This document shows positions 59,251 to 64,000 of a DNA stretch of 64,000 nt, piece after piece. This stretch comes from Flavobacterium hibisci (GTDB lineage Bacteria; Bacteroidota; Bacteroidia; Flavobacteriales; Flavobacteriaceae), in NCBI RefSeq assembly GCF_020026925.1, contig NZ_JAIQDW010000001.1, positions 186,001 to 250,000 of the forward strand. Direction: 5' to 3'. The translations under genes and the position numbers were made by a program. Each line of letters opens with the position of its first letter. The stretch's first letter is position 1. The notes under the pieces are model-generated. The model did no database searches. It worked only from the letters and a program-made list of their open reading frames with translations, and was not told where the DNA came from.

Positions 59251-59736
59251 TTAAATAATAAGGGAGCTTCTTCTTTCAAGAAGCGCAGTATCTCTCCAGG
59301 TACCATTTTGTTTTCCGATTTTCTCCCTTGTTCCAAGTATCCTGAAACCTGCTTTTTCATGAATGCGGAGACTTGCCGTGTTCTCAGGAAAGATCCCTGC
59401 CTGAAGCGTCCAGATTCCTTCTGCTTCGCTTTGTCTGACAAGTTCATTTAAAAGGGTTAGCCCGATTCCTTTTCCTGAATGTGCGGGATCCACATATACG
59501 CTTACTTCTGCTACCCCTGCATAAACGCAGCGGGAAGAAACAGGGGTAAGGGCAGCCCAGCCAATCACCTTGCCATCTTCCTGCATTGTAATTCTGCAGG
59601 ATGCCAGATGTGAATTGTCCCAGTCTTCCCATGAAGGGGCGCTGGTCTGGAAAGTGGCATTGCCGGTATCTATCCCTTTTTGGTAAATTATTTTTACCTG
59701 ATCCCAATCTTTGGCCGAAAGTTTTCTGATTTCCAT
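59251..59736 (-). CDS. GNAT acetyltransferase, ArsN1/phosphinothricin-like
   Basis: A 161-residue GNAT N-acetyltransferase. It shows the phosphinothricin acetyltransferase pattern: GIDTGNATFQTSAPSWEDW near the start, the AEVSVYVDPAHSGKGIGLTL acetyl-CoA loop (about 90-110), and GIFPENTASLRIHEKAGF. Homologues in ars operons (ArsN1) acetylate the arsenic antibiotic arsinothricin or phosphinothricin. It starts 11 bp after the arsR stop, so it belongs to the ars operon. Resistance to an organoarsenical is therefore likely, but not shown by sequence alone. Confidence 0.85.
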   Translation of the reverse strand: MEIRKLSAKDWDQVKIIYQKGIDTGNATFQTSAPSWEDWDNSHLASCRITMQEDGKVIGWAALTPVSSRCVYAGVAEVSVYVDPAHSGKGIGLTLLNELVRQSEAEGIWTLQAGIFPENTASLRIHEKAGFRILGTREKIGKQNGTWRDTALLERRSSLII

Positions 59737-59747
59737 ATCCTTTTAAA

Positions 59748-60080
59748 TTAACAGCATTCGCTTTTCTTTTTGGCAAGATGATCTGATATGTGCTGAAAGA
59801 AACCTTTTATTTTTTCAAGTCCAGGTTCATTGATGCAGTAGCAGATAGAATTTCCTTCGATGCTCCCTTTAATCAAGCCTGCATTTTTCAATTCTTTCAA
59901 ATGCTGTGAAACCGTCGGCTGTGAAAGGGGAAGTTCATTTACAATATCCCCGCAGATGCAGGCATCTACTTTTAATAAATATTCCATAATTGCAATACGC
60001 GCAGGATGGCCTAGTGCTTTGGCTAAAACAGCCAGCTCGTTCTGGCTTTCTGTAAAGTGATCTGTTTTTGTTGCTCCCAT
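59748..60080 (-). CDS. arsR: ArsR-family arsenic regulator
   Basis: A 110-residue ArsR/SmtB winged-helix repressor. The recognition helix is SQPTVSQHLKELKNAG, and Cys41-Cys43 (DACICGDIV) form the arsenite-sensing pair; the C-terminus ends KKSECC, giving two more Cys. It is the first gene of the ars operon (arsR, GNAT, DUF6428-like, arsC, acr3). The ATG at 60080 is chosen because the longer frame to 60128 runs into the operator region. Arsenite binding should release it from DNA. Confidence 0.92.
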   Translation of the reverse strand: MGATKTDHFTESQNELAVLAKALGHPARIAIMEYLLKVDACICGDIVNELPLSQPTVSQHLKELKNAGLIKGSIEGNSICYCINEPGLEKIKGFFQHISDHLAKKKSECC

Positions 60081-60092
60081 CGTTTTATATTT

Positions 60093-60104
60093 ATATTGCA
60101 ATAT
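60093..60104. promoter_or_regulatory. Palindrome upstream of arsR, candidate operator
   Basis: ATATTGCAATAT is a perfect 12-bp palindrome 13 bp before the arsR start. On the minus strand a TAATATTG sequence overlapping it resembles a -7 box with one mismatch. Autoregulation by ArsR at this site is likely but inferred. Confidence 0.55.
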
Positions 60105-60209
60105 TACGATATAAAATTTAATTATCATGCAGTTGAATAAGAAAATTTTCTAAAAGTGCGTTTGTGTGTTTTGCAACATATTGTATATCATATATATATG
60201 AAATAAAAA

Positions 60210-60236
60210 AGACCTTGGAATACCACTCCAAGGTCT
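60210..60236 (-). terminator. Intrinsic terminator after the second TonB receptor gene
   Basis: Perfect 10-bp arms AGACCTTGGA and TCCAAGGTCT enclose a 7-nt loop, and on the minus strand a T-rich run (TTTTTATTT) follows. It lies about 70 nt after the receptor stop and insulates that unit from the ars promoter. Confidence 0.85.
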
Positions 60237-60303
60237 CTGAAAATATGGCAATCTTTAGGCGTAATTCCGTAGTCCGAAAAATTGACTGCCACTGTATTTC
60301 GCT

Positions 60304-62481
60304 TTAAATTTTTATCTTTATTCCTGCATTCACAACAAATCCGTCCAGAGGAGCATAGATATCTTTGAAAACAGGATTTGAAATAGGACCTGTATATATG
60401 CTTCCAAATTTAGTTTGCCGGGTATCAGTAAAATTTTCAAAATTGGCATAAAGGGAAAAATTTTCCCAAAGCCTTTCTGCCATAAAGCCAAAAATCCAGT
60501 AAGCTGTTCCGGTCGTGCCATCACTTAATTTTTGATTGCTGTAATAGTAAGCTTCTAAACCAACTTTCCATTTATCTTCAACTTCATACATTAAAACATT
60601 ATTTAATCTGTGTTTTGCGGTAAGAGGATTTTCGGATTTTACTCCATTTGCATTTATAGAAGCATCAGTGAAGGTATACCCCAGAAATAATTTAAAATCT
60701 TTATATCCTAATTTCACATTTGTTTCAGTTCCTTTAGTATCCAAATATCCATTAACATTTGCAAACTGATAAAGGTCATCAGGAAGAGAATTTAATATAA
60801 GAGGATTATCAACATTCGTGTAGAAAAATAACTGATTCCATGATAAGGAAAGGTCATTGGTAATTTTAGTTTTATAGTTTATATCAAAGTTAACACCGTA
60901 GCTTTTTTCAAGTTTATTGAAATCGCTGTTAATAGGCAATACATTTCGATATTGGATGCGTTCGCTTTCTTCTGTAAAAATCGTTGGTGTTTTGTAGCCT
61001 AGGCCTCCTCCAATTCTGGATGTAAGCTTAGAATTGAATTTAAATAATGCCGAAATTCTCGGAAGGAGAGAATATCCGTAATCAATTACATAATCACTTC
61101 TGAGGCCTGTTTCAATTTCCAGCCATTCTTTTGCTTTTATGGTGTTCTGAAGGAAAGCCCCATATGTTATCTGATTATAATTTCTTAACGGAAAAGCGGT
61201 TGGACTGTTTTAAGTAAAGCTGTCCGTATATAAATTTACACCAGCAGCCCATTGAGCAATTTTGCCGTTTTTAGAATAACTGATTTCAGAAAAGGTACTA
61301 TTCTGCAGACCATCAAATACATAATCAGGAATGGTGATGACACGGCTGAAATTATTAAAACTGTTTTTAATTGTAACCGATTCCTGCTCATTAAATTTAT
61401 GTGTCAGGGAAAATTGCGTGCTTATTCTCTGTGTTTTATTCTTTTCGAAATAACTGTCAGGATATTTACTTTGATCTTTGATGTACTCAATATTTCCGCC
61501 TAAACGGTTTTCAAAAACGGTATTGATGCCGAAATTAAGTTTGGTATTTTCATTAAAATTGACAAAAAGTTTAGGGTTAAAATTAAAACGCTCAAATTTA
61601 GGAATAGCTGTAAGCTGTATATGAGCGGGATCATAAGGAGCGTTGCGATCGTGGGAAGCAAAGACAGTTAATCCAATTTTATCAAACTGCTGAGAATAAA
61701 ATCCATTTATATCCAGTCCAAGAGCTGAAGTTCCATTAATTAAAAATCGCAGCTCCCTTTCTTCGGTCGGGGTTTTAGAAACAAGATTTACTAAACCAGC
61801 GATTGCTCCTCCACCGTAAAGAGTAGAGGCGGAACCTTTGATTATTTCAACCTGCTTTAAATCTAATGGAGGAGTCTGCAGTAACCCAAGTCCGCTTGAC
61901 GCGCCAGAGTATAAAGGAAAACCGTCTTTTAGAATCTGGGTATATCTTCCGTCTAAGCCTTGAATCCTGATGGAAGAATTTCCTGAAGTTGCAGAAGTCT
62001 GCTGGGTCTGAATTCCGGTACTTTCATTAAGCATCATACGAATGTCTCCGGGTTTCATATTGGCTTTTTCTTCCAGCTCTTCTCCGGCAATGAATTCAAC
62101 TCTGGTTGGAATATTGCTGATGGTTCTGGTACCTCTTGTTGAAGTAACAATAATTTCTTCCATTTCTTCAGCCTCTTCTTCCTCGCTCTGCAATTTTATT
62201 TCTATAAGACTGACAGTTGAAGGTACTTTAAAAAGCGTTTTATTTGGGGCAAATCCTTCTATTGAAATGGATAATGTGTAATCTCCATCTTTTAAATTTT
62301 CAATAATGATGTTGCCATCATTACCAGATGAGATAACGGAATTGGTTTCTTCAATTTTTGCTGAAGCACCTTTTACAGCTTCATTATTATCAGCATTCTT
62401 TATATGAAAAGTAATTTTATTCTGTGCCTGCGCAGTGCCAATAGATGTTATTGCCACAATCAGTAAAATATATTTGAGCAT
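60304..62481 (-). pseudogene. TonB-dependent receptor, copy 2, split by one stop codon
   Basis: A 725-codon TonB receptor frame nearly identical in layout to copy 1 (signal peptide ending GTAQAQ, regulatory-like domain, plug, barrel). A TAA at 61212-61210 stops it after 423 residues in the barrel (NLYTDSFT-stop-NSPTAFPL). Copy 1 has GAA (Glu) at that place, so a single G-to-T change explains it. Beyond the stop the frame stays open and homologous to the natural end at 60304. The truncated protein would lack roughly the last 300 barrel residues, so it is unlikely to be functional. A sequencing error or readthrough is the alternative. Confidence 0.85.
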
Positions 62482-62559
62482 TTAGATTTTTCTTAATGGT
62501 TAATAGACATAATAGCCTTACATGATTAAAGAATCATGCAAAATAACACTGTTTTTAGA

Positions 62560-62883
62560 CTAAGAAATTTTGGGAGGCTGCCAGATTTTGCAGATGAATG
62601 AAGAATCAACAAATTTATTGTAAGTTGGTGTTGGCGAAACATCGTGCAGAATAAATTCTAATTTTTCAGTAATAACTGCAGAGTTAAAATTTATTGTAAA
62701 CCCCACACAAGTCCCGCAGGAATAAAAGGGGGAGCATTTTCCATTGCAGTCATTACCGCAGTCATGTGAATCATTACCGCAGTTTTTCTCTACTGCGCAT
62801 TTTGAGTGTTTCACTAATGCAGAGCATGGTACTGTTGAAAGGAACAGTACTATAAACGATATTATTGTTGCCAATGCTTTCAC
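62560..62883 (-). CDS. Small exported Cys-rich protein (DUF6660-like), copy 2
   Basis: A 107-residue protein, same length as the copy at 35184-35507, with signal peptide (MKALATIISFIVLFLSTVPC), Cys-rich core (HSKCAVEKNCGNDSHDCGN, CNGKCSPFYSCGTCVGF) and ending CKIWQPPKIS. It is intact although the receptor downstream of it is interrupted. Differences to copy 1 cluster between the Cys-rich core and the C-terminus, while Cys residues are kept, pointing to selection on metal ligands or disulfides. Confidence 0.8.
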   Translation of the reverse strand: MKALATIISFIVLFLSTVPCSALVKHSKCAVEKNCGNDSHDCGNDCNGKCSPFYSCGTCVGFTINFNSAVITEKLEFILHDVSPTPTYNKFVDSSFICKIWQPPKIS

Positions 62884-62964
62884 ACTGCGAATTTAAATAT
62901 AAATTATGATTAAAAATGTATTTTTATTATAGTCATTCTCCAAGCAAATGCATTAAAAAATACT

Positions 62965-64000
62965 TTAATTTAAGTGCTTTTTTTTAAGTGTCTTTAAATT
63001 TAGGGCATTAAAATTATACGAGACCATAAGATAGCTCCAAAGAGCCAGCTTATTTTCATCTTGTATTTTTGGCAGGTACTGCATAGCCCCTGATGACTTA
63101 TAAAATGAAAAGGCATAATTTATTTCTATTTCTCTGACAGGCATGTATTTTATTGAAAAATCATTTTCAAACCCAAGAAACTTTGACATTTCCTGACCTG
63201 AATTATTTAAAAGGGGATATTGGGTGTAAAATAAGTGAAAATCGGAGCGAAGTGTTAATTTATTGTTTAGCGGAATTGTTGTAAACAAATAAGGATTTAC
63301 CAACCCTTTTCCATTAACATCATTTGGAAAACGTGTAAATACATTCATGTTTCCATTGAATTTCCATGTAACCCCATACAATACATCAAAATCCCCAGAC
63401 CTGCTGCTAGACAATTTAGATTTGCTTCCGCTAATTATTTCAGCACCTAAACGCCAGGTAGATTTTAACAGCGACAATTTAATCTCAGGCTGAAAATAGT
63501 ACGCCAATAATTTTTGACCTTTAACATTACGGCCAAACTGCAGATAGGAATTTAGGGTATAATACCATTGCTTATTTCTAAAATCTATCCGGCCACCCAT
63601 CGTTGCACGAGTATATAGTTGCTGCGAATTTGCGTTCTCTAAAAAATCAACTGCATTTAATGAGTTAAATGAAAATCCTTTACTAGTATTGTAAATAAGG
63701 CTATTTGCCAGCAGATATTTATATTTATTGGAAGCTACAGGTGAATAGGCCGGCTCAAATCCAGTATTGTAATCTCTGGTAAATAAAAAGAAAAAGTCAT
63801 TAGAGAGATGTTTTGAATATTTCATTATTCGGATTCCTTCATGAGCTCTTCCTTGCTGTGCCCAGGGCGCATCAGAGAACAGTCTGCCATTATCTAATAA
63901 AATGCTTTGCCTTCCTAATCGTACATTTAACGATTTAAATTTAGTTTCAAAATACAACTGAGAAAAATTGATGCTTTCTACTTTGGAGGCCCTGTTGTTT
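62965..64000 (-). CDS. Outer-membrane barrel, alginate-export-like, 5' end outside window
   Basis: The last 345 or so residues of a beta-barrel protein. The frame is open to the window edge; the apparent first residue at 63957 is a TTG codon inside the frame (preceded by KVESINFSQ), not a start. LGRQSILLDNGRLFSDAPWA and QQGRAHEGIRI match the alginate-export family barrel signature, followed by many amphipathic strands. Substrate may be something other than alginate. It is 81 bp upstream of the Cys-rich protein gene on the same strand, so it may belong to the same unit. Confidence 0.7.
   Translation of the reverse strand, partial: NNRASKVESINFSQLYFETKFKSLNVRLGRQSILLDNGRLFSDAPWAQQGRAHEGIRIMKYSKHLSNDFFFLFTRDYNTGFEPAYSPVASNKYKYLLANSLIYNTSKGFSFNSLNAVDFLENANSQQLYTRATMGGRIDFRNKQWYYTLNSYLQFGRNVKGQKLLAYYFQPEIKLSLLKSTWRLGAEIISGSKSKLSSSRSGDFDVLYGVTWKFNGNMNVFTRFPNDVNGKGLVNPYLFTTIPLNNKLTLRSDFHLFYTQYPLLNNSGQEMSKFLGFENDFSIKYMPVREIEINYAFSFYKSSGAMQYLPKIQDENKLALWSYLMVSYNFNALNLKTLKKKHLN

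Larger units (their letters stand above)
60304..62883 (-). repeat. Direct repeat module, right copy (TonB receptor + Cys-rich protein)
   Basis: Second copy of the receptor/Cys-rich gene pair seen at 32930-35507, same orientation. Downstream it has a terminator instead of the CDF gene, and upstream a different barrel gene, so the homology seems limited to the two-gene unit. Confidence 0.85.

Noticed and set aside
61210..61212. Programmed recoding at the internal TAA
   Set aside because: The paralogue has a plain Glu codon and no recoding signal is evident; a point mutation is the simpler explanation.

Overview
The window looks like Flavobacterium (Bacteroidota) chromosome. The DNA is AT-rich. 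It encodes a one-protein hybrid two-component regulator (HTCS), GH97 enzymes, a CusA-TolC fusion and many Gln-ending signal peptides, and at least one promoter matches the Bacteroidota TTTG-N19-TAnnTTTG pattern. No tRNA, rRNA or CRISPR was seen.

Region 1 (1-30.9 kb) is a large polysaccharide utilization locus built almost entirely of exported side-chain-trimming enzymes. The plus-strand array runs GH2 (cut by the window edge), GH2, GH97, alpha/beta esterase, GH97, GH3, GH43, GH2 and a wrecked esterase gene. A minus-strand array holds GH31, GH42, an SGNH acetylesterase and the HTCS. A second GH31 and a mutarotase follow on the plus strand. The combination of PA14-type GH31 alpha-xylosidase, GH43 arabinofuranosidase-like enzyme, GH2 beta-galactosidases, GH3 beta-glucosidase and acetylesterase fits decorated xyloglucan best, but this is an inference: no SusC/SusD pair and no endo-glucanase lie in the window.

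Region 2 (30.9-32.1 kb) is a scar without an intact gene, holding a terminator and remnants of an IS3-type transposase and of a serine recombinase.

Region 3 (32.1-64 kb) is a metal and metalloid island. It contains a CDF-like transporter, a TonB receptor with a small Cys-rich exported protein, a di-heme oxidoreductase/Rieske/porin operon, another Cys/His-rich small protein followed by a CusA-TolC fusion and CusB adaptor, a Fur-family regulator, bestrophin, MgtC and a zinc/cadmium-type P-ATPase. A cell-envelope block follows (DAG kinase-like, LTA-synthase-like, histidine kinase and response regulator). Then come a mercury operon (ArsR-type regulator, MerTP, Cys-rich peptide) and an arsenic operon (ArsR, GNAT, DUF6428-like, ArsC, Acr3). 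At the far end the TonB receptor plus Cys-rich protein pair occurs again. The second receptor is interrupted by one stop codon. An outer-membrane barrel gene cut by the window edge ends the sequence. The two receptor modules are direct repeats about 27.4 kb apart that bracket most of the island.
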